From: Alphaproteobacteria bacterium
GTDB lineage: Bacteria > Pseudomonadota > Alphaproteobacteria > Reyranellales > Reyranellaceae
Direction: 5' to 3'
Length of the DNA stretch: 64,000 nt
NCBI GenBank assembly: GCA_017307275.1
Contig: JAFKFK010000012.1
Coordinates: 1-64,000 of the forward strand
Shown here: positions 26,909 through 35,892 of the stretch, in pieces
Layout of the letters: each line of letters opens with the position of its first letter
Position numbering within the stretch: the stretch's first letter is position 1
Program-made: the position numbers and the translations under genes
The notes under the pieces: model-generated
What the model was told of the DNA's origin: nothing
The model's database searches: none
Seen by the model: only the letters and a program-made list of their open reading frames with translations

Positions 26909-28234
26909 ATGCCTTCCATTGATCAATCGATCTTCAGCAGCGACTTCAAGGAAGAGCCCTACTGGTGGGAGGCGTTCCGCCCGCAAGCCATTCCGACGAC
27001 GAGCCTGCCGGCCAAGACCGACGTGGTGGTGGTCGGTGGCGGCTATGCCGGCCTCGCCACGGCGCGTGCCCTGGCCGATGGCGGTGTGCAGAGCCTGGTG
27101 CTGGAGGCGGGCGAGTTCGGCACGGGCGCCTCGACGCGCAGCGGCGGCGCGCTGAGCGCGGGCCTGTCGATCGGCAAGAGCTTCACCGGGCGAACACTCG
27201 ACTATGCGCCCGAGCTGGTGCGCGATGTCGTCGGCTGGGCGATCGACGCCTATCGCGGTCTGATCGACCTCGTCGAGCAGGAGAAGATCGACTGCCACCT
27301 GGAACAGCGCGGTCGCTTCCTCGGGGCCTGTGCCGCCTCGCACTATGAAGGACTGCGCACGCGCTTCGAGAAGCTGCGCTCCGGCGGCGCCACGGATTGC
27401 AAGCTGATCAGCCGCGAGGAGCAGCGCCAGGAGATCGGCAGCGACTTCTATCACGGCGGCATGGTCTTCGAGACCGCAGGCAAGCTGCATCCAGCGCTGT
27501 TCTACGGCGGGCTGCTGGCGGCGGCACGGCGGCGCAACTCGATCACCCTGGCCGGCGGCTGCCGCGCCACTGGCCTCAGCCGCGACGGCGAGGGCTGGCG
27601 GGTCAAGACCGAAGCCGGCGAAGTCCGCGCTCGCCATGTCGTGGTCGCGACCAACGGATATACGGGCGGCCTGACGCCGACGCTGCAACGCCGGCTGGTG
27701 CCGATCGCCAGCCACATCATCGCCACCGAGGAGTTGCCGCCGGGTCTTGCAGCGAAGATCTGCCCCAAGGGACGGACCTTCTCCGAGACGCGTCGCGTGC
27801 TGCACTACTACCGGCTCTCCCCCGACGGCAAGCGCGTGATCTTCGGCGGCCGTGCCCGCTTCACCGAGATTCCCGGCGAACTCAGGGCTCAGCTCCTGCA
27901 TCGGGCCCTGGTCGAGCGCCTGCCCGAACTCGCCGGCACCAAGGTAACGCACACCTGGCAGGGCAACGTCGCCTTCACCTACGACGCCTTGCCCCATGCC
28001 GGCGAACTCGACGGCCTGCATTTCGTGGTGGGCTGCAACGGCTCGGGCGTATCGATGATGCCGTTCCTCGGCGACGCCATCGGCCGGTCGATCGCCGGCC
28101 GTCTGCGCGGAAAGCTGCCCTTCGCCGATGCTGCGCTGCCGCCGATTCCACTCTATTCCGGCAAGCCCTGGTTCCTGCCGGTGATCGGCGGCACCTTCCG
28201 GGCGATGGATTATTTCGACGAGAAAATAAGATGA
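26909..28234 (+). CDS. FAD-dependent amine oxidase (PuuB/DadA-like), module B
   Basis: Protein of 441 residues, paralogous to the module A oxidase: YWWEAFRP leader, FAD-binding VVGGGYAGLATARALADGG near residue 40, EAGEFGTGASTRSGGALS, and the C-terminal HAGELDGLHFVVGCNGSGVSMMPFLG near residue 370. I prefer the ATG at 26909 over the GTG at 26903 because AAGGG then sits 7 nt away. It probably oxidises an amine or imino acid produced from the module B substrate. Its stop overlaps the start of the next gene (ATGA), tying it to the DUF2817 protein. Confidence 0.9.
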   Translation: MPSIDQSIFSSDFKEEPYWWEAFRPQAIPTTSLPAKTDVVVVGGGYAGLATARALADGGVQSLVLEAGEFGTGASTRSGGALSAGLSIGKSFTGRTLDYAPELVRDVVGWAIDAYRGLIDLVEQEKIDCHLEQRGRFLGACAASHYEGLRTRFEKLRSGGATDCKLISREEQRQEIGSDFYHGGMVFETAGKLHPALFYGGLLAAARRRNSITLAGGCRATGLSRDGEGWRVKTEAGEVRARHVVVATNGYTGGLTPTLQRRLVPIASHIIATEELPPGLAAKICPKGRTFSETRRVLHYYRLSPDGKRVIFGGRARFTEIPGELRAQLLHRALVERLPELAGTKVTHTWQGNVAFTYDALPHAGELDGLHFVVGCNGSGVSMMPFLGDAIGRSIAGRLRGKLPFADAALPPIPLYSGKPWFLPVIGGTFRAMDYFDEKIR

Positions 28235-29307
28235 GCGCGACCTTCTTCTCGGCCACCTATCGCGAAGCGCGGCAACGCTTCCTTGATGCGGCGCGCAAGG
28301 CAGGCGCCACCGTCCACTCGCATGTGCATCCGCTGAAAGGCGCCGAGGGCGAGGAGATCGGCACCGACACCGCGTTGCTGGGTGCCGCGGACGCCGACAA
28401 GCTGTTCATCGTGAGTTCGGGTACGCATGGGCCCGAAGGCTTCTCAGGGTCGGCCTGCCAGCTTGCCCTGCTGAACGATGAGCTTGCCCGCCGCGCAAAC
28501 GATCGCGGCATCGCCCTGCTCTTGATCCATGCGGTCAACCCGTTCGGCTTCTCGCACCTGAAGCGGACCAACGAGGACAACATCGACCTCAACCGCAACT
28601 TCAACGATTTCTCGACGCCCTATCCCGACAATCCGGTCTACGAGGAGATCCACGATCTGCTCGTGCCCGCCGCGTGGCCACCGAGTGCCGAGAACGAAAG
28701 CCAGCTCACTGCCGCTATGGCTCGTCTTGCCGCCCAACGGGCACCGGGCATCTCCAGCGGGCAGGCCCGGCATCCCGACGGCCTTTTCTACAGCGGCACG
28801 GCACCAGCCTGGAGCAACCGCACCATCCGCGGGATTGTCCGCGAACACGGCACCAATCGCCGGCATATCGCCTGGATCGACGTGCATACCGGGCTCGGCC
28901 CTTACGGCCATGGCGAGAAGATCTTCGGACGCCATTCCGATGCGACGCTCGCCCGAGCGCTTGCCTGGTGGGGCCGCGACCTGATCGTCAGCACGGCCAC
29001 CGAATCGGTCTCGCCGCGCACCATGGGCCACATCACAGGTTGCGCACCCGAAGAATGCCCCGGCGTCGCGATTACACCCTCGACCCTCGAGTACGGCACC
29101 CTGCCCTCGCCGCAGGTACGGCGTGCGTTGCGTGGTGAAGCCTGGCTCGCAGGCCATCCCGATGCGCCGGCTGCGGTCTCAGCAGAAATCCGCCGCGCCG
29201 TGCGCGATGCCTTCTATGTAGATGCCGACGACTGGAAGGGCATGATCCTCGGTCAGTTCCGCGCCTTCGCCCTGCAAACGATCAACGGCCTCGCAGCCGA
29301 ACAATAA
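28231..29307 (+). CDS. DUF2817 (M14-like) metallopeptidase-family protein
   Basis: Protein of 358 residues with zinc-carboxypeptidase-like motifs: SSGTHGPEGFSGSACQ near residue 70 supplies the H-x-x-E pair, NEDNIDLNRNFNDF near residue 115 the substrate-binding NR, and IDVHTGLGPYGHGE near residue 217 the third zinc histidine. No signal peptide is visible, so it is probably cytoplasmic. DUF2817 proteins are annotated as deacylases or peptidases but substrates are largely unknown. It is translationally coupled to the oxidase upstream and lies 14 bp before a peptide-type binding protein, suggesting it processes an imported conjugate. Confidence 0.88.
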   Translation: MSATFFSATYREARQRFLDAARKAGATVHSHVHPLKGAEGEEIGTDTALLGAADADKLFIVSSGTHGPEGFSGSACQLALLNDELARRANDRGIALLLIHAVNPFGFSHLKRTNEDNIDLNRNFNDFSTPYPDNPVYEEIHDLLVPAAWPPSAENESQLTAAMARLAAQRAPGISSGQARHPDGLFYSGTAPAWSNRTIRGIVREHGTNRRHIAWIDVHTGLGPYGHGEKIFGRHSDATLARALAWWGRDLIVSTATESVSPRTMGHITGCAPEECPGVAITPSTLEYGTLPSPQVRRALRGEAWLAGHPDAPAAVSAEIRRAVRDAFYVDADDWKGMILGQFRAFALQTINGLAAEQ

Positions 29308-29321
29308 CGAGGGGAAATACA

Positions 29322-30890
29322 ATGAAGCTACGCTCTCTGCTTGGTGCACTTGCCGGCCTGCTGCTTGCCGCGCCCGTGGCCGCGCAATCGACGCTCAAGA
29401 TCGTGATGCACTCCGACCTCAAGGTCCTCGATCCGATCTGGGCATCGGCACAGATCAGCCGCACGCACGGCTACATGGTCTACGACACGCTGTTTGGCCT
29501 CGATGGCGATCTCAAGCCGCAGCCGCAGATGGTCGGCGCCTGGACCGTCGATCCTGCGGGCCTGGTCTACAGCTTCACCTTGCGCGACGGCCTCACCTGG
29601 CACGACGGCACGCCGGTAACGGCCGAAGACTGCGTCGCCTCGCTGAAGCGCTGGGGCAGCCGGGACGTCATGGGCATCAAGCTGATGGCGCACGTGAAGG
29701 AGCTTTCCGCACCTGACGCCAAGACGATCCGAATGGAGCTGAGCCAGCCTTACGGTCTTGTGCTCGACTCGCTCGCCAAGCCCGCCGGCATCGTGCCGTT
29801 CATGATGCCCAAGCGCATCGCCGAAGCACCGGCCACGCAGCAGATCAAGGACCCGACTGGCTCGGGCCCCTTCATCTTCAAGGCCGACGAATGGCGGCCC
29901 GGCGACAAGGTCGTCTATGTGAAGAATCCGAAGTATGTCCCGCGCGCCGAGCCGCCTGCGAACTTCGCCGGCGGAAAGGTCGTCAAGCTCGATCGGGTCG
30001 AGTGGACGTCGATTGCCGATCCACAGACCGCCGTGAATGCCCTGGAGAACGGCGAAGTCGATGCGCTCGAGTCGGTGGCGCACGACCTGCTGCCACTGGT
30101 CGAGAAGCGCAAGGGCATCGACGTCCAGCGCGGCGCCTATGCCAGCCAGTATGCGCTCCGGCCCAACTGGCTCCATCCGCCGTTCAACGATCCGCGGATG
30201 CGCCTGGCACTCGGCTATGCCATCGACCAGAAGGGGTATCTGGAGGCCGCGGTCGGCGACCCGAAGTTCTGGCGCCTCTGCAAGACCTACTTCGGCTGCG
30301 GCACGCCGCTCGCGTCCGAGGCCGGCACCAACGGGCTGCTCGAAGGCAATGTCGACAAGGCCAAGGCGTTGCTCAAGGAAGCCGGCTACGACGGACGCCC
30401 GATCGTGCTCCTGCAGGTGAGCGATCTCGCCTCGCTCACTAACCTCGCCCCCGTCGCCAAGGCACAGCTCGAACGGGTCGGCTTCAAGGTCGACATGCGG
30501 CCGGCCGATTGGCAGACGCATCTTTCCCGCGTGATGCGCAAGGAGCCGCCCGAGGATCGTGGCTGGAACGTTACGCTTTCCAGCACCGGCGTGCTCGATG
30601 TGGTGAACCCCGTCACGTCGCTGTTCCTCAACTCGGCGTGTGACAAGGCATCGGCCGGCTGGTCGTGCGACGCCAAGATCGAAGAACTGCGTAACACCTT
30701 CGCCCTAGAACCCGATGCCGCCAAACGCAAGGCGATCGCCGAGCAGATCCAGACGCGCGCCATGGAACTCGGCACGCACTACCCGCTGGGAGAATGGTAC
30801 AGCGCCTCGGCCGTCAGCTCGCACACCAAGGGCTGGCTTCGCCCGCCGTCGACCACGGCCTTCTGGAACGTGGAAGTAACGAAGCGCTGA
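29322..30890 (+). CDS. ABC transporter substrate-binding protein, family 5 (DppA-like)
   Basis: Periplasmic solute-binding protein of 522 residues, with a signal peptide cleaved near VAAQ-ST and the family-5 signature region (SDLKVLDPIWASAQISRTHGYMVYDTL, KPQPQMVGAWTVD, FTLRDGLTWHDGTPVTAEDC). These proteins bind peptides, nickel, opines or glycosides. No DppBCDF-type permeases or ATPases accompany it here, so it is an orphan that either uses a distant transporter or senses its ligand. It follows the DUF2817 gene by 14 bp and ends 3 bp before the convergent tonB gene. Confidence 0.92.
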   Translation: MKLRSLLGALAGLLLAAPVAAQSTLKIVMHSDLKVLDPIWASAQISRTHGYMVYDTLFGLDGDLKPQPQMVGAWTVDPAGLVYSFTLRDGLTWHDGTPVTAEDCVASLKRWGSRDVMGIKLMAHVKELSAPDAKTIRMELSQPYGLVLDSLAKPAGIVPFMMPKRIAEAPATQQIKDPTGSGPFIFKADEWRPGDKVVYVKNPKYVPRAEPPANFAGGKVVKLDRVEWTSIADPQTAVNALENGEVDALESVAHDLLPLVEKRKGIDVQRGAYASQYALRPNWLHPPFNDPRMRLALGYAIDQKGYLEAAVGDPKFWRLCKTYFGCGTPLASEAGTNGLLEGNVDKAKALLKEAGYDGRPIVLLQVSDLASLTNLAPVAKAQLERVGFKVDMRPADWQTHLSRVMRKEPPEDRGWNVTLSSTGVLDVVNPVTSLFLNSACDKASAGWSCDAKIEELRNTFALEPDAAKRKAIAEQIQTRAMELGTHYPLGEWYSASAVSSHTKGWLRPPSTTAFWNVEVTKR

Positions 30891-30893
30891 GCG

Positions 30894-31636
30894 TCAGCGC
30901 CGCAGGAAGAACTGGATCGGCACGACGATCTCCAGGCTTTCGCCTGGTTGATCGGAGGGCAATGGTGGCAGGGGCTGCGCCCGCTGCAGCAACTCCAGCC
31001 CTTCCTGGTCGAGCGAACTGATGCCGGAAGCGCGTTCGATCCGGGCGGCGAGCACGCGGCCATCGCGGCTCATGGTGAAGCGCACGTAGGTCACGCCTTC
31101 GTGCCGCGCACGTTGCGCTTCCGAAGGATAACGCTTGTGGCGCTCCAGGTGGCGCAGCAGCAGACCCTTCCAGGTCGGCAAGGCGGCCGAGGGTGGCTCC
31201 GGTGTTGCACCCGCGAGGGGTGCCGCGGCGACCGCCGCCTGCTGCGGCGCGGCCTGCGGTGCCGAGACCTTGGGCTGCGGCGGCTTCTTTTCGACCTTCT
31301 TCTCCGGCGGCTTGGGCGGCGGCGGTGGCGGCTTGAGGTCGAGCGGCGGCGGCGGCTCTGGATCGGGCAGCGTCACCTCGGCCATCACCGGCGGCGGCAT
31401 CTCGACCGGCGGCGGCGGTTCAGGCTCGGGAATCACTTCGCTGAGTTCCGGGCCGGGCGGCGCTTCATTGGGAGTGGCCTCGGGCGCTGCGGGCACCGGC
31501 GCCATCTCGATCATCACGGCGGCCGGTGGTGGTGCGTAGGGCGCTTCCGAATGCGTCCAGCCGAGCGCAATCCCAACCGCGCCGGCATGCAGAGCCAGCA
31601 CGAAGACAAACGAACCACCCCAGCGAAGGCTCTCCT

Positions 31637-31640
<4 letters not shown>
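30894..31640 (-). CDS. tonB: TonB-family energy-transducing protein
   Basis: Protein of 248 residues anchored by one N-terminal helix (GSFVFVLALHAGAVGIALGW). Residues about 35-125 are a proline-rich periplasmic spacer (repeated PEPEPPPPVE, PPPPPPKPPEKK), and the C-terminal domain has HKRYPSEAQRARHEGVTYVRFTMSRDG, as in TonB. It couples the proton-driven ExbBD motor to outer-membrane receptors. It overlaps exbD by 4 nt. No TonB-dependent receptor gene is present in this window. Confidence 0.93.
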
Positions 31641-32050
<410 letters not shown>

Positions 32051-33001
32051 TTACTTCGCCCCTGCCTTGCCAATGTCCCGCGACACGAGACGAAGAACGG
32101 CGGCCGATGTGTCGCCTACCAGGGCACGGTAGGCGGCGATGCGCCGGGAGAAGTGGTTATAGATCACGACCGCCGGAATGGCAGCCGCCAGACCCAGCGC
32201 CGTCGCCAGCAGCGCTTCTGCGATGCCCGGCGCCACAACGGCGAGGTTCGTCGTCTGCGATTTCGAGATGCCAATGAAGGAATTCATGATTCCCCACACC
32301 GTGCCGAACAACCCGACGAACGGCGCCGTCGCACCGATGGTGGCGAGAACGCCGGTCCCCTTCAGCATGCGGCGGCCCGTCGCCGCTTCGAGCCGTTCCA
32401 GCCGTGACGCGATTCGTTCCTTCAATCCATCGCGGTCATTGTTGTTGTCGACGCTGAGCTTTCGCTCGACCTGTGCTGCAGCAACGAGATCGTTGGCGGG
32501 CGCGGCATCGAGCGAGGGCGCGCTGTCGATAGCGGCAAGGGCCCGCGTCTGCCGCCGATGCGCGGCCGCGAGCTCGAGGCTCTTGGCAAGGAATACGGTC
32601 CAGGTCAGCACCGAGGCCACGACCAGACCAATCATCACCGCCTGCACGACCCAGTCGGCGGCGAGGAACATGCCCAGCACGGAAAGATCGCGCGGCAGCG
32701 CTGCCGCAACCGTTGGAGCGGGCGGAGCAGTGGGTGACGCAACAGGTGCCGTCTCCGTCGACGCCGCGGGCGGCGTGACAGGCGTTGCGTCTGTCGATGG
32801 CGCAGCCGTCGGAGGCGTAGTCGTCGGCGATGTCGTTGCCGGAGGCGTAGTTGTGGGAGGTGTAGCAGCAGGAGGCGTCGTTGCGGGAGCTGAAGTGGCA
32901 GGAGGCGCGGCAACTGGCGGCGTCGCCGGCGTTGGCGCCGTTTGAGCCATGGCGAGCGCTGGCAGGAAAATCAAAATGGCAAATAGACGAGAAACGCGCA
33001 T
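32051..33001 (-). CDS. exbB: ExbB/TolQ-family proton channel with a Pro/Thr-rich N-terminal extension
   Basis: Protein of 316 residues. The last ~210 carry the MotA/TolQ/ExbB domain: a first helix (VVQAVMIGLVVASVLTWTVFLAK), then GTGVLATIGATAPFVGLFGTVWGIMNSF and the final helices with EALLATALGLAAAIPAVVIYNHF. Before it come a signal peptide and about 75 residues made almost only of Pro, Thr, Ala and Ser (bases 32716-32944), which should project into the periplasm. Extended ExbB proteins with signal peptides are known in alphaproteobacteria, but this low-complexity linker is unusually pure. It starts the exbB-exbD-tonB operon. Confidence 0.93.
   Translation of the reverse strand: MRVSRLFAILIFLPALAMAQTAPTPATPPVAAPPATSAPATTPPAATPPTTTPPATTSPTTTPPTAAPSTDATPVTPPAASTETAPVASPTAPPAPTVAAALPRDLSVLGMFLAADWVVQAVMIGLVVASVLTWTVFLAKSLELAAAHRRQTRALAAIDSAPSLDAAPANDLVAAAQVERKLSVDNNNDRDGLKERIASRLERLEAATGRRMLKGTGVLATIGATAPFVGLFGTVWGIMNSFIGISKSQTTNLAVVAPGIAEALLATALGLAAAIPAVVIYNHFSRRIAAYRALVGDTSAAVLRLVSRDIGKAGAK
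32716..32944 (-). repeat. Low-complexity Pro/Thr/Ala coding repeat within exbB
   Basis: Degenerate 9-15-bp units of the GGAGGCGTAGT type (as read on the plus strand) repeat across about 230 bp and encode TTPPATT/APPAT-like units. Such DNA can gain or lose units by slippage, so linker length may vary between strains. The units are too irregular and too closely packed for a CRISPR array. Confidence 0.7.
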
Positions 33002-33015
33002 GTGATGAAGTCAGC

Positions 33016-33030
33016 CTCAAAAATGATGAG
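33016..33030. promoter_or_regulatory. Candidate operator ahead of exbB
   Basis: CTCA-AAAATGA-TGAG is an inverted repeat with a 7-base A/T-rich centre, 15 bp upstream of the exbB start. Iron regulation of exbB-exbD-tonB is common, and the AAATGATGAG core is loosely Fur-like, but it does not match a strong Fur or Irr consensus. The remaining gap to 33238 shows no other recognisable element. Confidence 0.25.
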
Positions 33031-33238
33031 AAAGACGCGCCAGCGGACGCTGCCAACGGGTACGCCAAGTCAACGTGCAGGCCACAGCTACAGCACCATT
33101 GCTGCGCATCGTAGCCCAGAGCAGCGGATCGAAACCCGCGCCTTCATGTCCCACTGCCGGGACGAGTGCTCCAACAGACGAAGTATCGGGAAAAGCTGCG
33201 ATAGATCATAGCAGCCATGAGCCTCGACGGAGACTTGA

Positions 33239-34777
33239 TCAGGCATGCTGCCGCTCTCGTACGGGATCGGGCTTGCGATGCTCGAGCTTCAGCGCCGTCA
33301 GGGTCGCGACCAACGCGCCCGCCAGCAGCACAAGGTCCATGCCGCCGATGGGCCCAAGATGGGCGAGCGTGAGGCTTCGGCCGAGATGATCACCCGTGGT
33401 GATCCAGTTCAGCACGACAGCGGCAATGGCGAGGACGGCAATCATCCAGGATTGCTCGGCCCAGGCGCGCCGTGGCCGAAGCCAGGCGTGGGCAAAGGTC
33501 GCCAGCCAGACGAGATAGAAGATCCACATTTCAAGCGAAGCGCGGCCGGCGCCCAGGAAGGCCGCGTCGAGGGGGAGAAGTCTGTTGGCAACGAAGAAGC
33601 CAAGCGTGGCGACGATGATGCCAGTAACGCTACCGACCGTGAGGCCTTCGACGAACGGCACACCGCGCATGCCGAGCTGGGCATGCTTGCGGCGGCGCGA
33701 TTCCAACCAGAAGAGATAGCCTGTCGCGATCAGCACGCAGCCGACGAGCCCCAGGACAAAGTAGATCCAGCGCAAGGTCCAGTGCTGGAACTGAATGAAG
33801 TGCAGGCCTGCGATGAAGCGCTGGGCGGTCACCAGGGGCAATGTTTCGAAGCGACTCAGGAGAGTGCCGCTCGGCGCGTCGAAGTAGAGGATTTCGACCC
33901 GCATGGTTACGACATCCCGATAGGTCCGGCCGATCTGGACGACCGCAGCGGCATCACCGGGATTGGTGACGCGCATGTAGAAGGGCTCCTCGCCCGCCCA
34001 GACACGCCGTGCCTCGGCAACCATGTCGTCGAGAGAGGCAAGAGGTGCCGCCTGGTCAACCTTCGGCCGGGTGTAGGTCCCCCATGTCTCGCGATTGAAC
34101 AGCTCGCGCTTGCCGTCGTAGGGCATCTGCCAGACCGACGGAAAATAGATCGAAAAGAAAATGATCAGGCCCGAGAGGGAGATGATGAAGTGAAACGGCA
34201 GCCCAAGCACACCGGTGACATTGTGCAGGTCGAGGATCAGGCGGCGCGGCTTCTTCTCGGCCCTGAAGGTGAAAAACTCGGTGAAGATCTTGCGATGGAT
34301 CACCACACCCGAAACGCACAGCACGAGCATTGCCATGCCCGCGACGCCGACCAGCCAGTAGCCGATGTCCCAGGCCCTGACATTAAGGCTGTAATGGAAG
34401 GGGAAGATGAAGCGCGTGCCGGCCAGGGTTCCGGGATCAGGCAGGGCAGCCCCGGTTAGGGGATCGAGGAAACGCAGGACATTGCCGTCCTTGCTGCGAT
34501 AGGTCTCGCGATAGACCGGCTGGCGTTCTTCCGGAAACACGATCGTCCATATCGTCGCCCCAGCCGCCGCCGCAGCCTCGATGGACGGGCGGAACGTCTC
34601 CGCAGGAAGAGTTTCGTCCGGTAGCGCGAGGCGCGTCGTCGGCGCCATCCAGCGGTCGATCTCGCGATCGAACACGGAGAGCGTGCCCATCCAGAAGACC
34701 GCGAACAGCAAGCCACCCAGCACCACGCCGGTCCAGGTATGCAGCCAGTTCATCGAAGCCCGGAAGGTCGGCTCCAT
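33239..34777 (-). CDS. PepSY-associated membrane protein (iron-uptake type)
   Basis: Inner-membrane protein of 512 residues with four main hydrophobic regions: WLHTWTGVVLGGLLFAVFWMG at the N-terminus, two central helices (IGYWLVGVAGMAMLVLCVSG and LHNVTGVLGLPFHFIISLSGLIIFF), and a C-terminal helical block. The conserved histidines (HTWTG, HYSLN, HLHNVTG-like) fit the PepSY_TM family, whose members include ferric-siderophore reductases. It lies 1 nt after the DUF3649 gene, a combination typical of iron-transport clusters. The exact reaction is not shown by sequence. Confidence 0.88.
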   Translation of the reverse strand: MEPTFRASMNWLHTWTGVVLGGLLFAVFWMGTLSVFDREIDRWMAPTTRLALPDETLPAETFRPSIEAAAAAGATIWTIVFPEERQPVYRETYRSKDGNVLRFLDPLTGAALPDPGTLAGTRFIFPFHYSLNVRAWDIGYWLVGVAGMAMLVLCVSGVVIHRKIFTEFFTFRAEKKPRRLILDLHNVTGVLGLPFHFIISLSGLIIFFSIYFPSVWQMPYDGKRELFNRETWGTYTRPKVDQAAPLASLDDMVAEARRVWAGEEPFYMRVTNPGDAAAVVQIGRTYRDVVTMRVEILYFDAPSGTLLSRFETLPLVTAQRFIAGLHFIQFQHWTLRWIYFVLGLVGCVLIATGYLFWLESRRRKHAQLGMRGVPFVEGLTVGSVTGIIVATLGFFVANRLLPLDAAFLGAGRASLEMWIFYLVWLATFAHAWLRPRRAWAEQSWMIAVLAIAAVVLNWITTGDHLGRSLTLAHLGPIGGMDLVLLAGALVATLTALKLEHRKPDPVRERQHA

Positions 34778-34778
34778 G

Positions 34779-35075
34779 TCAGCTTCCGCCGACCAGGCGC
34801 ATCAGACCGATGGCAGCGCCCCAGGACACGACCCCCGTGACGACGAGCATCGAGCAGAGCCTCAACAAGGATCGCTCGGCAAAAGCCCAGAGGAGGAGCA
34901 CGAGATAGATCACGAAGGCCAGCATCGAGGCCAGGATCACGGCCTCGCTGCGCGGCAGTCCGCCAGTCACGAAGAGGATCACAGCCGTCAATGCCGCAAG
35001 GCCCGCGGCAACGGCATAGCCGCCGCCGATGGCAGCGAGCAGGCGAAGGACGATCCTGGAACTGTGGCCTAACAA
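34779..35075 (-). CDS. DUF3649-family small membrane protein
   Basis: Protein of 98 residues with three hydrophobic helices (AAIGGGYAVAAGLAALTAVILF, EAVILASMLAFVIYLVLLLWAFAE, LVVTGVVSWGAAIGLM). The sequence fits the small iron-cluster family DUF3649. It seems to use TTG as start: a GAGG site lies 5 nt ahead, no in-frame ATG or GTG occurs upstream, and an in-frame TGA closes the frame about 50 bases before. It precedes the PepSY gene by 1 nt, so the two are co-translated. The DUF3325 protein that often sits between them is absent. Confidence 0.75.
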   Translation of the reverse strand: MLGHSSRIVLRLLAAIGGGYAVAAGLAALTAVILFVTGGLPRSEAVILASMLAFVIYLVLLLWAFAERSLLRLCSMLVVTGVVSWGAAIGLMRLVGGS

Positions 35076-35486
35076 GCTCGCCTCGAAGGTGTGCCGAGAG
35101 GACGTAGGCCCGCTCGATCGGCAAGGCGCGTCATCGCCGCGTCAAGATCAAGAGTTGGAATGCGTCTCATTCTTGACGCCTTTCCGCGATGAATAACGAC
35201 GTCCCGACTTGCAGCGGTCATTGGTAGATCTCCGACGCTCAGCTAATGATCGTCAGAAGCGACAGCTGTGCCGACTTTCTGCACCAACGCAGGAAGGTCA
35301 GACGGTCCTTCGGCGAGGCCCGGTCCGAACACAGGGAGACCAGGCAGCCAATCGCCTCATCGCTCTGCGAAACGTCGAACGCGAGGAAAACGGGCGGTCT
35401 GTGTTCTGAAGCGGACATCCAGGGCCTGGGGTGAGAAGGGTCTTGTCTCTAAGACGTCTGAGGGGCGTCGATTTACAGCGGCTGCG
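35076..35486. other. Gene-poor stretch upstream of the DUF3649/PepSY pair
   Basis: About 410 bp hold no frame that looks like a protein. A dyad GAATG-N5-CATTC at 35158-35172, some 85 bp before the DUF3649 start, is the only regulatory-looking element and is loosely Fur-like. The position, between a decayed sigma-factor gene and iron-uptake genes, is where an anti-sigma gene and TonB receptor would normally sit, so the region may be what is left after a deletion (inference). Confidence 0.4.
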
Positions 35487-35825
35487 TCACTTATTCCTCG
35501 CCGTTGCGGCAGGGACGCTGGCTTCGGCTGAGCGTGCAGGGTCGGCGCCCCCTTCTCCGGTCTCCAGAAAGACAAATCCGGTCGCGATACGGCCCTCGCG
35601 GCGCAACGTGTCGATGGCAAGGCTGCCGGCTACCCGATAGGCGGGCGCCCGCTGGCTTTCGATGTCGAGATTGGCCGGCCGCAGGGTCGCCAGCCGCAGA
35701 CAGTTGCCCGGCGCCAGATCGGTGGCGCGGTCGGCATTACCCGTCCGCCGCGTCAGGAAACGCAGCAGACCCTGGTAGTTCTCGCGAACGCTCGCGCTCA
35801 GTGCCGAAATGCCCTGCCGCCCCAT
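35487..35825 (-). pseudogene. Truncated FecI-like ECF sigma factor remnant
   Basis: 112 codons read like the first two thirds of a FecI-type sigma factor: SVRENYQGLLRFLTRRTGNADRATDLA, then RLATLRPANLDIE, then YRVAGSLAIDTLRREGRIATGFVFLETGEG. The normally conserved DNA-melting segment (DLAQ-[DE]-TWLR, then NPRAYLFRVAGN) is altered to DLAPGNCLR and SQRAPAYRVAGS, and the frame stops before any region 4. Intact relatives are about 160-175 residues and have an anti-sigma gene and a TonB receptor beside them. Both degeneration and missing DNA-binding domain argue for a nonfunctional remnant. Confidence 0.65.
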
Positions 35826-35892
35826 GCTCCACCGGTCCGGTGACTGGTCTACGGCAATTGCGAGTCATTCGCAAATCAGAAACGGCACCAGG

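Noticed and set aside
27397..29307. A 636-codon frame that would extend the DUF2817 protein upstream
   Set aside because: The first 278 codons overlap the FAD oxidase in another frame and lack any motif; the family begins at the ATG at 28231.
32716..32944. Repeated GGAGGCGTAGT-like units considered as a CRISPR array
   Set aside because: The units are degenerate, have no spacers of constant length, and encode a Pro/Thr linker in frame.
35069..35221. A 50-codon minus-strand frame between the sigma remnant and DUF3649
   Set aside because: Basic, low-information composition, no clear ribosome site, and it overlaps the DUF3649 start; not convincing as a gene.
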